Notes under the pieces: generated by a model
What the model saw: the letters and a program-made list of their open reading frames with translations, nothing else
What the model was told of the DNA's origin: nothing
Database searches by the model: none
Made by a program: the position numbers and the translations under genes
NCBI RefSeq assembly: GCF_030296615.1
Contig: NZ_AP027733.1
Span: 1-64,000 of the forward strand
Source of the DNA: Frondihabitans sucicola
GTDB lineage: Bacteria > Actinomycetota > Actinomycetes > Actinomycetales > Microbacteriaceae
Length of the DNA stretch: 64,000 nt
Reading direction: 5' to 3'
Shown: in pieces, positions 46,859-55,082 of the stretch
How the letters are laid out: each line of letters starts with the position of its first letter
Numbering within the stretch: position 1 is the stretch's first letter

Positions 46859-48489
46859 ACAAGGCTATCCGGCGAGAGTCTCAGCGTCCGGGGGTCGAGG
46901 GCGGACTGCCACCCGGGGTGCTCGGCGTCGAGCTGGGCGACGACGCCGGAGAGCTGCTGGGCCAGGGAGATGACCTCGCGCACCAGCGCGCCACGGGACG
47001 ACGGCATCGCCGTCACGGTGGCGAGCGACTCCTCTCGCGGCGGGGTTGCCACGAGCGTCGGCACCTCGTCCGCGACGACCACCTCGGGCTCGGTGTTGGC
47101 CGGGGTTTCCGTGTCCCCAATGGGCTCCGCGGCGAGGAGTCCATGCGTGACACGATCGATGTCGGACGGGCTCAGCTCGCGCCACCGCGGCGCCAGCTCG
47201 TCGAGCTGCACGAGGATCGCCTTCGGCAGGCGCCCACGGCTCTCGGCGATGCGGATGTCGGCGAGCCAGTGCGTCGCGGACTTGCTGCCGCCGAACGTGC
47301 CGCTCTTGATGTACCCGAGCATCTGCTCGGCGAGGAACATGGCGAAGTCGAGACGGAAGGACACCCACTCCTTGTCGAGCGCTCCCGGGGCGTCCTCACG
47401 CCACTTGGGCGCCACGCGATCGAGCACGCCGGTCAGCTCCTCGGCGAGGAGCCCCTCCGCCTCCAGGGCCCGGAGGGACCGCAGTCGGATGAGGGCGCCG
47501 GGTACGCGACTGAGGCGGCCCGCGTTGGCCGCGCCGATGAACGTCTGGATGTCAGCCAGGGCATCCACGAGGCGGGACGGCGCGTCGTCGGAGAGCCTGG
47601 TCGACCACGGCTTCTTCCAGACGGAGGCGAGTTCGGCACTGAGGCGCATGTGCCTGTTCAGGCGGCCGAAGCTGAGGGCCGCCCAGCCGGGCAAGACCTC
47701 GTCGACCTCAATCCGAGCGGCGGGGGCGAGGTTCCGGCGCTTGAGGGCGGTGTGCCAGGTATCCGCGAACGGCGTGGTGGCGAGGTTCCCGCGGCGCGCG
47801 GCGGCGAGGAATCGCCGATCGGCGGCCGTGAGCGTGGTCTCCGCGTCAGTAGGGGGCGTCGCGGTGGCCGCGGCTTGCTCGGCTTTAGCGGTCGCCCGGC
47901 GCACGGATTTCTCGGCGTGCTCACGAGCCTGGATGATCTCGATGAAGGTCTTGCCGTCATCCCATTTGGGGAACTTCTCGTCGAGGATGTGCCCGATGCC
48001 CGCGCCTCGGAGACGGTCTCGCATGGATCGGATGCCGTTGATCCACTCCTGTCCGCTCTGGCGATACTCGCGCAGTTCCGCCGTCGTCATGGACAGCCAT
48101 GGCTGCTTCCAGCGCTGAGGATTCCTGTCTGTCAGGACGCTCGCGGCGATGGTGAGGTCCGCGAGGGTCGACACGCGCCATCCGGGCGCAACGGCGTCGA
48201 GCTGCTTGATGATCACGGGAGGCGCGGTGCCCGTGGCCTCCTGGTGGCGCACCAGCTCCAGCCAGCTCATGATCCCATCGCCCACCCTGGCCAGCAGTCC
48301 ATCGCGGGCGGCCGTGATGAACGCTTCCGCGTCCTTCTGGTACGCCTTGACGGCGACGCTCTGGAGGGTCGCCTGAGGGTTCGTCGACGTCCGGGCATGC
48401 CCCTTGGCCCATGTGACCTCAGGCGACTCAGGGATGCAGACGCAGCTCCGCTCTGGCACGAGCGCGAGAGCGGCCGCGAGGTTGTCCAT
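46855..48489 (-). CDS. Helicase-associated-like repeat protein, copy 2
   Basis: 544 residues from ATG 48489. Repeats resemble those of the gene at 1433: AARDGLLARVGDGIMSWLEL then QLDAVAPGW; AARRGNLATTPFADTWHTAL then EVLPGW; HWLADIRIAESRGRLP then QLDELAPRW. A 12-mer at 47106 encodes GDTETP. The frame upstream of ATG 48489 stays open and could be fused to RNase HI copy 2 if one base is missing at 48523-48527. Confidence 0.6.
   Translation of the reverse strand: MDNLAAALALVPERSCVCIPESPEVTWAKGHARTSTNPQATLQSVAVKAYQKDAEAFITAARDGLLARVGDGIMSWLELVRHQEATGTAPPVIIKQLDAVAPGWRVSTLADLTIAASVLTDRNPQRWKQPWLSMTTAELREYRQSGQEWINGIRSMRDRLRGAGIGHILDEKFPKWDDGKTFIEIIQAREHAEKSVRRATAKAEQAAATATPPTDAETTLTAADRRFLAAARRGNLATTPFADTWHTALKRRNLAPAARIEVDEVLPGWAALSFGRLNRHMRLSAELASVWKKPWSTRLSDDAPSRLVDALADIQTFIGAANAGRLSRVPGALIRLRSLRALEAEGLLAEELTGVLDRVAPKWREDAPGALDKEWVSFRLDFAMFLAEQMLGYIKSGTFGGSKSATHWLADIRIAESRGRLPKAILVQLDELAPRWRELSPSDIDRVTHGLLAAEPIGDTETPANTEPEVVVADEVPTLVATPPREESLATVTAMPSSRGALVREVISLAQQLSGVVAQLDAEHPGWQSALDPRTLRLSPDSLV
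47106..47117 (-). repeat. 12-mer GGGACACGGAAA inside a gene
   Basis: Internal coding copy (GDTETP) flanked by GGGG and CCCC. Confidence 0.9.
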
Positions 48490-49097
48490 GATGATCCGCG
48501 CCTGCCTCGCGGGGGCCGCGACGGGGGAACGATCGTGCTCAGCCCGGCGAGGCGATCGGCTGCATGATTCCGCTCGTCGGTGGCGTGCCCCTTGACCCAG
48601 TGGGCATGGATGTCTCTGGCCTCGGCGAGGTCGGCGATGAGGTCGACCTGGTCCCGGCAGACTTCACTGCCTCCGGCGATCTGATCGGCGATCCGGTCGG
48701 CAATGTTGACGTACGGCGCGATCGCCCGGAGCGCCGCGTGCGAATCGGCGATGAGGTGGATGGTGGCGCCCTCTGGCGTGGCGGAGAGGGCTTCGACGAT
48801 GGCCTGGAGTTCGGTGCGGAGGTTGTCGCGCTCCTCCCCTGGCATGGCGCCGTACCCGTACTGGCCGGAGTTGTCTACCCACCCCCATCCACCTCGCAGG
48901 CCGCGGAGGCTGCCGTCGGTCCATACGGCGATGAAGGCGGGAGTCTTGATGGATGCTGTGCTGGGAGGTGAGCTGATGGATCGCGGCTTCGGCGCGTCGA
49001 CGCTCGGCGGAAGTGCCATGAGCGGATGGAGTGGGCGCGGGGAGCTGCTAGCGGCACCCTGGAGTGCGGCCGCGGCTTGACGGTTCCACTCGCTCAC
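48267..49097 (-). CDS. Ribonuclease HI-like, copy 2
   Basis: GTG 49097 lies six bases below a TACCCT -10, so the message may be leaderless. After about 50 variable residues, the RNase HI core: Asp in AVWTDGSLRG, Glu in NLRTELQAIVEAL, Asp in LIADSHAAL, HWVKGHATDER and the last Asp in NHAADRLAGLS. All four carboxylates are present. Beyond 48530 this frame turns into unlikely basic text overlapping the repeat protein. One added C at the five-C run (48523-48527) would fuse both into a single protein of about 745 residues. Confidence 0.7.
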   Translation of the reverse strand: MSEWNRQAAAALQGAASSSPRPLHPLMALPPSVDAPKPRSISSPPSTASIKTPAFIAVWTDGSLRGLRGGWGWVDNSGQYGYGAMPGEERDNLRTELQAIVEALSATPEGATIHLIADSHAALRAIAPYVNIADRIADQIAGGSEVCRDQVDLIADLAEARDIHAHWVKGHATDERNHAADRLAGLSTIVPPSRPPRGRRGSSWTTSRPLSRSCQSGAASASLSRLRSHGPRGMPGRRRTLRRPSRASPSRRTRRTRKRSSRPPAMDCWPGWAMGS

Positions 49098-49102
49098 TCC
49101 CT

Positions 49103-49118
49103 TAGGGTAGCAGGTTGC
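49103..49118 (-). promoter_or_regulatory. Extended -10 promoter, leaderless type
   Basis: GCAACCTGCTACCCTA followed by AGGGA and GTG 49097. Confidence 0.5.
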
Positions 49119-49142
49119 GGCTTTGCGGCGCCACGAGCCAGC

Positions 49143-49158
49143 GGGTCAGGAATGGGAG
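49143..49158 (+). repeat. Intergenic 16-mer, two mismatches
   Basis: GGGTCAGGAATGGGAG, extended by AACCTGCGGAGC. Confidence 0.7.
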
Positions 49159-49190
49159 AACCTGCGGAGCGACGACGGGCCCGCCCCGCC

Positions 49191-49376
49191 CTAGGCGGCC
49201 CAGGCGGTGAGTTCGGGCTCGTAGGCCTGGATGACCACGCGCGACCCGAGCGGGGCCTGCGGGATCGACCAGGGCGACGAGAACGGAGCCCGGGGAGCCG
49301 GAGTACTGAGGGCCTGAACTTCCGCGAGAAGGGCACTGGCGGCCGCGTCGAACCGGGACTTCATGAGAGACGTCAC
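49191..49376 (-). CDS. Small 61-residue protein
   Basis: Probably from GTG 49376 (GAGGGGG about 11 bases upstream); ATG 49364 is the alternative. KSRFDAAASALLAEVQALST is helical, the rest Pro-rich. Under the promoter at 49515 but without the hairpin. Confidence 0.45.
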   Translation of the reverse strand: MTSLMKSRFDAAASALLAEVQALSTPAPRAPFSSPWSIPQAPLGSRVVIQAYEPELTAWAA

Positions 49377-49514
49377 GTTGTGACGGTCCCCCTCTGAGTC
49401 TCCGTGAGACGTAACCACGCGAGCCCCCAAAAGCCGTGCTGGTCGATGACTTCAGCCCGGCGTCCGTCGAACTCGGAAGTGGGCTGGAACCTTCCGGATC
49501 GGAAGGTGATTGCT

Positions 49515-49543
49515 ACAGTACACGTGACTACCGACACTGTCTA
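49515..49543 (-). promoter_or_regulatory. Shared promoter without hairpin
   Basis: TAGACA 49538-49543, spacer 17 with CACGTG, TACTGT 49515-49520. Divergent from the toxin-antitoxin pair. Confidence 0.65.
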
Positions 49544-49607
49544 CAAATGCATCCGGGAATGCGAAAAACAGCACCAGAATGGGTGCCGGAATTGGTACCG
49601 TGAATGC

Positions 49608-49799
49608 ATGCCCTCACTGAATGTGACCTTCACCGACGACGAACTCGAAGAGATTCGCCAGGCCGCCACGGACACCTCGCTCAAGACGTACGTGCACGAC
49701 AGCGCCCTCAACGCCGCCCGCACCCGCAAAGCCCTCGTCGCCCAGCTCGCACGGCAGGTCGCCGAGAAGTCCGCTGTGCTCAACGAGCGCCTCGCGTGA
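49608..49799 (+). CDS. Antitoxin of the Doc pair
   Basis: 63 residues; ATG 49608 lies about six bases below TACCGT (49597-49602), so the transcript is probably leaderless. LNVTFTDDELEEIRQAATDT then SLKTYVHDSALNAARTRKAL resembles a ribbon-helix-helix domain; the C-terminal helix would neutralise the toxin. Overlaps the toxin gene (GTGA). Confidence 0.65.
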   Translation: MPSLNVTFTDDELEEIRQAATDTSLKTYVHDSALNAARTRKALVAQLARQVAEKSAVLNERLA

Positions 49800-50176
49800 G
49801 CGTCTACTTCCTCGACCGCGACGACGTCATGACCGCAGGCTCCATCGCCTACGGACAACCCGTCGCGGTCCGCGACTTCGGCCTCCTCGATGCCGCCGTC
49901 GCGCGCCCGCAAAGCGTCGTGTTCGGCTACGACGCCTACCCGGACCTCTGGCAGAAGGCGGCAGCCCTCCTGCATTCCGTCGCGCGGAACCATTCCCTCG
50001 TGGACGGCAACAAGCGCACGGCATGGGCGGCCGCGTGGGTGTTCCTCGGGTGCAATGGCGTCACCCTCGCCGCCGAATTCGACGTGGATGCCGCCTATGA
50101 CTTCATGATCGCGGCCGCCACCGGTGACCTCGACGTTCCGGAGATCGCGACAGCCCTTGAGGCGTTCGCGGAGTAG
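49796..50176 (+). CDS. doc: Doc-type Fic-domain toxin
   Basis: 126 residues from GTG 49796. The motif H-S-L-V-D-G-N-K-R-T-A matches the H-x-F-x-(D/E)-G-N-K-R signature of Fic/Doc proteins, and the compact all-helical size fits Doc, which inactivates EF-Tu by phosphorylation in the P1 phage system. Gene order antitoxin-toxin with overlap is standard. Probably stabilises the replicon; host target inferred from the family. Confidence 0.8.
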   Translation: MSVYFLDRDDVMTAGSIAYGQPVAVRDFGLLDAAVARPQSVVFGYDAYPDLWQKAAALLHSVARNHSLVDGNKRTAWAAAWVFLGCNGVTLAAEFDVDAAYDFMIAAATGDLDVPEIATALEAFAE

Positions 50177-50180
50177 GGGT

Positions 50181-50196
50181 GGGTCGGGGATGGGAG
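50181..50196 (+). repeat. Intergenic 16-mer GGGTCGGGGATGGGAG
   Basis: Directly after the toxin stop codon, before convergent gene 50285. Confidence 0.85.
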
Positions 50197-50284
50197 TGCC
50201 AACGCTCGCTGGCGCCGAGCGCAGCTCTTCATTCAGAAATGAAGCGACACTCGTTCATCAGTGACGTGGCATTCACGCCCGGCC

Positions 50285-50827
50285 TCAGACCGCGCTTTCT
50301 CGCAGCCGCACGATGAACTCGGCCAGTTCCTGCTCCATGGTCGCGTGCCGCCGCTCGGTGTAGCGAGAGAAGCCACCGAAGAGGGTCAGGGTTCCGTTCC
50401 ACAGGTGGAAGTTGGGGTCTCTGCGGTCGTCCACGTCCTCCCAGGCGCTCAGCCCCTGGTCCTCGTAGGACTCGATGGCGGCGCGGTTCCGCCCGAACAG
50501 CTCATCGCCGGAAGCGCGTGGGTGGGCGTTGACGAGCGCGCCCGCCTCCGTCAGAACGAGCCACCGAACGACGTGCCATCCACGCTCGATCGGCTGGGGC
50601 GCGCGCCAAGGGGTTAGTAGGCCGGGCTTGGATCGACAGAGGACGACATTCGGAGACGCCACGTCCGACGCGAGCCGTGCTGCGTCGACGAGCAGCGCTG
50701 CGCCCCTGTCCATCTCGACACCCTCGATCCGGGCCGCCTCGGCCTTCTCGGCCTCGGCCTGCCTCTCCGTCTCGATCGCCTTCAGTCGCTCGGCCTCGGC
50801 TTCTTCGATGGCCCTCTCCAGGCTCAT
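50285..50827 (-). CDS. Unrecognised 180-residue protein with coiled-coil start
   Basis: ATG 50827 overlaps the upstream stop; GAGGGGAGACC precedes it. A Glu/Ala/Lys-rich coiled coil (about 1-40) is followed by ERGWHVVRWLVLTEAGALVN and LWNGTLTLFGGFSRYTERR. Unknown. Confidence 0.65.
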   Translation of the reverse strand: MSLERAIEEAEAERLKAIETERQAEAEKAEAARIEGVEMDRGAALLVDAARLASDVASPNVVLCRSKPGLLTPWRAPQPIERGWHVVRWLVLTEAGALVNAHPRASGDELFGRNRAAIESYEDQGLSAWEDVDDRRDPNFHLWNGTLTLFGGFSRYTERRHATMEQELAEFIVRLRESAV

Positions 50828-51111
50828 GTGGTCTCCCCTCGTGGGCGGATCGTGATCTGCGTGCCGTCGTCGAGGTCGCGGAGCGACATCAGGACCTCGC
50901 GGGCGAGCGGGATGGACACGCCCCCTCGAAGAACGGCTTCGTCGACGATGAGGTACCAGTGCAGGACGTCCCGCTCGACGGTGTTCGCGCGCCACTGGAG
51001 AACACCTCGGCGGCGGCGGCCGTCAGGCTCGGTGAAGGTGACGTAGGCGCCGTCCGCCTCGGGCGTGAGGTCCCGGAATGAGTGAGTCGTGGCGGCGGCC
51101 GTCAGACTCAC
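50824..51111 (-). CDS. Unrecognised 95-residue protein
   Basis: GTG 51111 overlaps the upstream stop. Beta-rich (GAYVTFTEPDGRRRRGVLQW; HWYLIVDEAVLRGGVSIPLA). Unknown. Confidence 0.6.
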   Translation of the reverse strand: MSLTAAATTHSFRDLTPEADGAYVTFTEPDGRRRRGVLQWRANTVERDVLHWYLIVDEAVLRGGVSIPLAREVLMSLRDLDDGTQITIRPRGETT

Positions 51112-51485
51112 GAAGCACCCTCGACGGTGGCCTCACGCAGCTCGCGCCGGTATCGCGCAGCCTGGCGGGCCATCGAGGCCCGCTGGGACCAGTAGGCGCC
51201 GTGGAAGCTGACCACCAGGACGCCGAAGAAAGCGCCGACGCCGCCGCCCAGGGTGATGTAGGCGAGGGACATGACGCTCGCGGAGCCGAGCGCGCCGCCG
51301 ATCGCGAGGATCGCGATGGTGCTGTGGCACATCAGGGCGATCGTGCCGCGCAGCAGCGCGTCCATCTCGCGGGCGACCTTGCCGCCAGAGCGATGCCCCG
51401 CGGCGCGGAGGTCGAGCAGGGTGAAGGGCGTGGTCGCGATGGCCACGAGGGCGATGACGATGCAGGCGGTGATCGTGGGGTGCAT
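51108..51485 (-). CDS. Membrane protein, first of a three-gene unit
   Basis: 125 residues from ATG 51485. Three hydrophobic helices (TACIVIALVAIATTPFTLLD; TIALMCHSTIAILAIGGALG; LGGGVGAFFGVLVVSFHGAY) and a basic tail. Promoter at 51545 with a CGCTA palindrome just below it. Confidence 0.65.
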   Translation of the reverse strand: MHPTITACIVIALVAIATTPFTLLDLRAAGHRSGGKVAREMDALLRGTIALMCHSTIAILAIGGALGSASVMSLAYITLGGGVGAFFGVLVVSFHGAYWSQRASMARQAARYRRELREATVEGAS

Positions 51486-51527
51486 GGGAGTGCTCCGATC
51501 GGGAGGGGCGGACCGAGACCTCGGCCA

Positions 51528-51543
51528 CGCTATCTGGGTAGCG
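51528..51543. promoter_or_regulatory. Operator-like palindrome CGCTATCTGGGTAGCG
   Basis: Directly downstream of the promoter at 51545-51560, the same layout as at 5274. Confidence 0.65.
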
Positions 51544-51544
51544 T

Positions 51545-51560
51545 TAGTGTAGCAGGTTGC
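51545..51560 (-). promoter_or_regulatory. Extended -10 promoter
   Basis: GCAACCTGCTACACTA facing the membrane protein gene at 51485. Confidence 0.6.
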
Positions 51561-51602
51561 TGTCTTGCGCTCCACGCTCGCCCATGCCGGTCCCCGGACT
51601 GC

Positions 51603-52421
51603 TCAGGCTCGCTCCAGCCGCTCCGCTTCCCGCCGCACGGCATCCACCAGCTTCAGGGGCGCGCCGTACCCGTCGGAGAGGGCTCGGAGGACGTTGGTCA
51701 CGACCTCGGTCCGGGCGGGCTTGGTGTACGCGTCGATCCAGTGCTCGTCGGTCCGCACGGCAGCCACGGTGGCGGCGAGGTCACCCTCCAGGTCGGCGAA
51801 CGCGTTGAACGAGTTCTCGCGAACCATCGCCACCGCGCCGCGCACGGCATAGAAGAGCACGTGCGGCTCGTCGGAGTCTCGCTTGAGGCCGTCGACCAGG
51901 CGCTCCGCGAGCATCTTGCGCCCCTGGAGGGAGGAGGCGCGAAGCTCCGGCAGGGCTTCGAGTTCGAGGGCGAGTTCGCGGATGCGGGCCAGCTCGATCT
52001 GACGCTTCTCCTCGTACGCGACCTCGACGCCCGAGCGCCAGGCGGCGGCTCGCCGATTGAGGTCCGTCCGCCAATCGGGCGTCGCGACGAAGGCGTACTT
52101 GATCGATCCGCCGATCCAGTGGGCGAAGAGCGTGTCGGGCTGTCCCGCGTGGGCCTCAGCGTCACGGCGGATGTCGATGGGCAGCTTCTCGTCGTCGTCC
52201 TCCTCTTCGAGGGAGTTGGGGTCGAACCGCTGCTCCTGGAGGATCGCGAAGGGTGCCGCAGTGGCCTTGGCGAGATCGAAGGCCTCCTCGACGCTGACCT
52301 GTGGGTAGGGGACGAACACGTCGGTGTCGTAGTCCATGACGACGTCGAGGTCCGGGATGCCACGGGCCGCGAGGGCCGCGCGTACCTCGGCAGCGAGTGC
52401 GGTGATGTCGATGTCGGTCAT
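51603..52421 (-). CDS. Unrecognised 272-residue protein
   Basis: GGGGGAAGC precedes ATG 52421. VVMDYDTDVFVPYPQVSVEE opens; later IGGSIKYAFVATPDWRTDLN, then a long helical section and a final helix LKLVDAVRREAERLERA. Unknown. Confidence 0.65.
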   Translation of the reverse strand: MTDIDITALAAEVRAALAARGIPDLDVVMDYDTDVFVPYPQVSVEEAFDLAKATAAPFAILQEQRFDPNSLEEEDDDEKLPIDIRRDAEAHAGQPDTLFAHWIGGSIKYAFVATPDWRTDLNRRAAAWRSGVEVAYEEKRQIELARIRELALELEALPELRASSLQGRKMLAERLVDGLKRDSDEPHVLFYAVRGAVAMVRENSFNAFADLEGDLAATVAAVRTDEHWIDAYTKPARTEVVTNVLRALSDGYGAPLKLVDAVRREAERLERA

Positions 52422-52441
52422 GCTTCCCCCATGTCGTGGTG

Positions 52442-52453
52442 TTTCCGTGTCCC
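52442..52453 (-). repeat. 12-mer GGGACACGGAAA at a gene start
   Basis: 21 bases above ATG 52421, between it and the stop of the gene at 52460. Confidence 0.9.
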
Positions 52454-52459
52454 CTGCCA

Positions 52460-52923
52460 TCAGAGGAGGGTGACGTGCAGCTCCTGGCCGTCGAGTCGCC
52501 GCGCTTCCGCATGGCCGCCCATCTCCTGGTTCCGGGCGACTTCAACGTAGAGCGCGAGGGCGCGGCGGAGCGTCTCGCCGAGCGGCGTGCCGTCGTCCTG
52601 GTGCATCTGTTCCAGGGTCTCGGCGGTCTCGGTGTTGAGGTTGCAGGAGATGCGTCCGGTCTGTTCGTCGACCTCCGGGCTGACGTTGGGAGTCCGCAGC
52701 TCGCGCCGCTCCCCGTCGCCTCCCAGAGACTGAGGCGGGCTCCTTCTCGGGCGAAGCCGTCGACAGCGTGACGGACGCTGATGGTGCGCCGAACGATCTC
52801 GGTGAGGCTGGTGCCCTGCGTCTCCATGACAGCCTTGTAGGCGGGGAGCATGCTGGCGAGCACCTCGGCGTCGAGCCGGTGCAGCCCGCGCTCGTCCGCG
52901 GGTCCGATGGTGCCTTCGCGCAT
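52460..52923 (-). CDS. Double ribbon-helix-helix-like protein, one-base frame break
   Basis: From ATG 52923: MREGTIGPADERGLHRLDAE, LPAYKAVMETQGTSLTEIVR..., slipping at four C (52711-52714). The other frame gives RISCNLNTETAETLEQMHQD and GTPLGETLRRALALYVEVAR. Restored length about 154. Two consecutive segments each look like a ribbon-helix-helix unit, which would make a tandem DNA-binding regulator. Confidence 0.5.
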
Positions 52924-52931
52924 ATGTCGTC

Positions 52932-53663
52932 CTACTCGTAGCCGGGGCTGGGGGCGAGGTCGGCGGATTCGGCCGATCGCACGGCTGCGGCGTCGCCGCT
53001 GGTGCAGGTGAACTTCTCCGTGAGCGGCTCGCCATAGGCCAGGTGGCCCTTCGGCATGGCGCAGGTCAGGGAGTCGCCGTCAGCGAGAGAGATGGTCGCG
53101 GTCATGTTCGGGGTGCGGTCCCCCGTGGCCGTGAAGCGGACGTCGAGGTAGGTCTCGTCGTACGGGGCGTCGTAGATGAGCTGCCCAGCCACGCCCACCT
53201 CGGTTTCCGTGTCCCCCTGGGGGAACGTGGCGCCGGAGATGGGAATCATTCGAGACTCGGAGGTCGAGGCCACCCGGTCGACATGCGCAGCGTGCAGCAG
53301 GCCGGACCCAACGAGCACGACCGCCAACGAGAGGGTGATGGCGACAGCCGCGTGCCACGGACTCGCGTGGGCGCCGCGGCGGCGGAGGATCGCCCAGACG
53401 GTCCCCGGCGCGCCGAAGAGCAGCAGGAGCGTGCCGATGGCGAGCAGCGCCGTTCCGGCAGGGGTCGTGGGGATCAGGCTGAGCAGCGCCAGGAGGACTC
53501 CCGCTGCCGCGCACGTGATGGGCGCGGCGTAGAGCAGCCAGCCGAAGCTCCGGATCGGCACGACGATCGGCGTGCCGTCCTCGTCGCGCTCGGTCGGCCA
53601 GCCCTTGCGGCGCGCTTCCCTCTTGCGACTCGCCAGGGACTTCTCGCGGTACGTGGGGCTCAC
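52932..53663 (-). CDS. Membrane protein with extracytoplasmic domain
   Basis: 243 residues from GTG 53663, overlapping the upstream stop. A basic start (TYREKSLASRKREARRKGWP), three or four hydrophobic helices, then an outside domain with SLTCAMPKG and KFTCTSGD, probably a disulfide. 12-mer at 53204 encodes GDTETE within it. Confidence 0.6.
   Translation of the reverse strand: MSPTYREKSLASRKREARRKGWPTERDEDGTPIVVPIRSFGWLLYAAPITCAAAGVLLALLSLIPTTPAGTALLAIGTLLLLFGAPGTVWAILRRRGAHASPWHAAVAITLSLAVVLVGSGLLHAAHVDRVASTSESRMIPISGATFPQGDTETEVGVAGQLIYDAPYDETYLDVRFTATGDRTPNMTATISLADGDSLTCAMPKGHLAYGEPLTEKFTCTSGDAAAVRSAESADLAPSPGYE
53204..53215 (-). repeat. 12-mer GGGACACGGAAA inside a gene
   Basis: Internal coding copy. 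Confidence 0.9.
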
Positions 53664-54070
53664 TGACTTCCCGCCGTCTCGGCGGCAGCGGTTTCCGTGT
53701 CCCCGAATCGCTCCCACCAGGCCTGCCAGTCCCACGGCTCCCATCGGTCGAGGTCACCGTGGAAGGCTCCACAGAAGCAGAAGCCGGTGGACTCGTGGCT
53801 CATGATCGTCAGCTCGCCCGTGGGTGTCACGCGCGGCGGCGGCGAGGTCAAAGTCCGAGCCCAGCGGACGATCGCGGCGTGGAGCGGGTTCGAGCAGGGC
53901 TCCGTGGTCTCCCGGCCGTCGAAGTACATGGTGCTGATGTGGCCGATCCCACCGCAGTCGTCGCAGCGGGAGTGCGCGTCGATGGCTCGCTGCTCATCGG
54001 GGGTCGGTGGCGCCGGTTCGTGCCGGTCCCCGGCTGGCTCGATGTCGAAGTCCATGCTCGGCTCAGCCAT
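53660..54070 (-). CDS. Zinc-finger-like 136-residue protein
   Basis: ATG 54070 overlaps the upstream gene by eight bases. CDDCGGIGHISTMYFDGRET then PCSNPLH suggests a four-ligand zinc site like those in Cys-rich knuckle domains; a second FCFCGAFH follows. C-terminal GDTET from a 12-mer. Confidence 0.65.
   Translation of the reverse strand: MAEPSMDFDIEPAGDRHEPAPPTPDEQRAIDAHSRCDDCGGIGHISTMYFDGRETTEPCSNPLHAAIVRWARTLTSPPPRVTPTGELTIMSHESTGFCFCGAFHGDLDRWEPWDWQAWWERFGDTETAAAETAGSQ
53692..53703 (-). repeat. 12-mer GGGACACGGAAA at a gene junction
   Basis: In the last codons of the gene at 53660, 29 bases above GTG 53663. Confidence 0.9.
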
Positions 54071-54758
54071 CAGCGTCCGTGCTTCCGCAGAAGAAGCAGG
54101 CCATCCCGTTGTTGTTCGAGCTGCCGCACGTGCCGCAGGGCTCCGTGGCGACGAGATCGCTGGTGGGGACGTCGCGTGCGTCCATCCCGTGGTTGAAGTT
54201 GACCAGGGTGAAGCGGTCGTTGCCGGGGCATGCGGCCGCGAGCTTGAAGCCCTGGAAGGTCTGGCGCATGGAGGGGTCGGTGCCCACGTAGCGGACGGGC
54301 TGCCCCTCGGTGAAGGGCGACGGGCCGACCTCGTACTCGCTCGACAGAAGCGGGCTGGCGGTCATGGAGGGAGGCGTCGCGGCGCCGAGTGCCTTGAGGG
54401 CGTCGAGGATGACGCCGCGGGTCACAGGAGACCCCGTGGCGGCGGCCCACTGCTCCAGCTCCGTGAGCGCGGCGATGACGTTCGACGGCGTCGCTTGCGG
54501 GACCTCGGGGGCCCAGTTGGTCCCCGCCGTGAGGGTGCCGGGCTCGACCTCGGTGCGTCCGGCGTCGCGGACCTGCGTCGGGAGTGCCTCGATCTGCTCG
54601 CGACTACCACCCAGGACGACGACGGGCGTCCCTGGGTGCGCGCCGACGGCGATGAGGGCAGCGTGGACGGCCTGCGCGGCGTACTTGCCGCGGCTCATCT
54701 TGGCGCCGGTGTTGACGAGGATGCGCATCTTCAGCTCGTCGGTGGGGGCGTCCGTCAT
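54063..54758 (-). CDS. Pth2-like peptidyl-tRNA hydrolase with C-terminal zinc ribbon
   Basis: 231 residues. KMRILVNTGAKMSRGKYAAQ, AVHAAL, then PVVVLGG and VRDAGRTEVEPGTLTA match the Pth2 fold, including the conserved Lys of the M-x-x-G-K helix, the AAQ-x-x-HA motif and the D-A-G-R-T-x-x-x-P-G-T-x-T loop. Pth2 releases tRNA from stalled peptidyl-tRNA. The last 115 residues are extra and end with CGTCGSSNNNGMACFFCG, a zinc ribbon. Such a fusion could target a particular RNA or ribosome state. Confidence 0.65.
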   Translation of the reverse strand: MTDAPTDELKMRILVNTGAKMSRGKYAAQAVHAALIAVGAHPGTPVVVLGGSREQIEALPTQVRDAGRTEVEPGTLTAGTNWAPEVPQATPSNVIAALTELEQWAAATGSPVTRGVILDALKALGAATPPSMTASPLLSSEYEVGPSPFTEGQPVRYVGTDPSMRQTFQGFKLAAACPGNDRFTLVNFNHGMDARDVPTSDLVATEPCGTCGSSNNNGMACFFCGSTDADG

Positions 54759-55024
54759 CGGCGGACCTCCTTCAGTGGCTTCTTGGCGGACACGGCCATC
54801 AGCAGGGCCGCGGAGGCGCCGAACGCGGGGACAACGGGGCCGAGGAGCAGGAGCACCTGCGCAGCGGCGTCGCTGACGTATTCGGAGAGCGCGATCAGGC
54901 TCAGGGCGAGCGGGATGCTGGCCAGGAACGTGACGACGGCGGCGAGGAGGAGACGTGTTGCGCGGCGCGTGTGCGCCAACTCGGCAGCGCGTCGTTCGTA
55001 GTACCTCGGAGCCATCTTGATCAC
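54755..55024 (-). CDS. Two-helix membrane protein
   Basis: 89 residues from GTG 55024 with GAGGTGACGCC upstream. Helices LLLAAVVTFLASIPLALSLI and VLLLLGPVVPAFGASAALLM. First gene of the coupled series reaching 52932. Confidence 0.65.
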   Translation of the reverse strand: MIKMAPRYYERRAAELAHTRRATRLLLAAVVTFLASIPLALSLIALSEYVSDAAAQVLLLLGPVVPAFGASAALLMAVSAKKPLKEVRR

Positions 55025-55053
55025 GGCGTCACCTCTCTTCCATGCTTCACTCT

Positions 55054-55082
55054 ACAGTACACGCATATGCACGTCTTGTCTA
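55054..55082 (-). promoter_or_regulatory. Shared promoter without hairpin
   Basis: TAGACA 55077-55082, spacer 17 with GCATATGCGTG, TACTGT 55054-55059. Leader is short. Confidence 0.75.
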
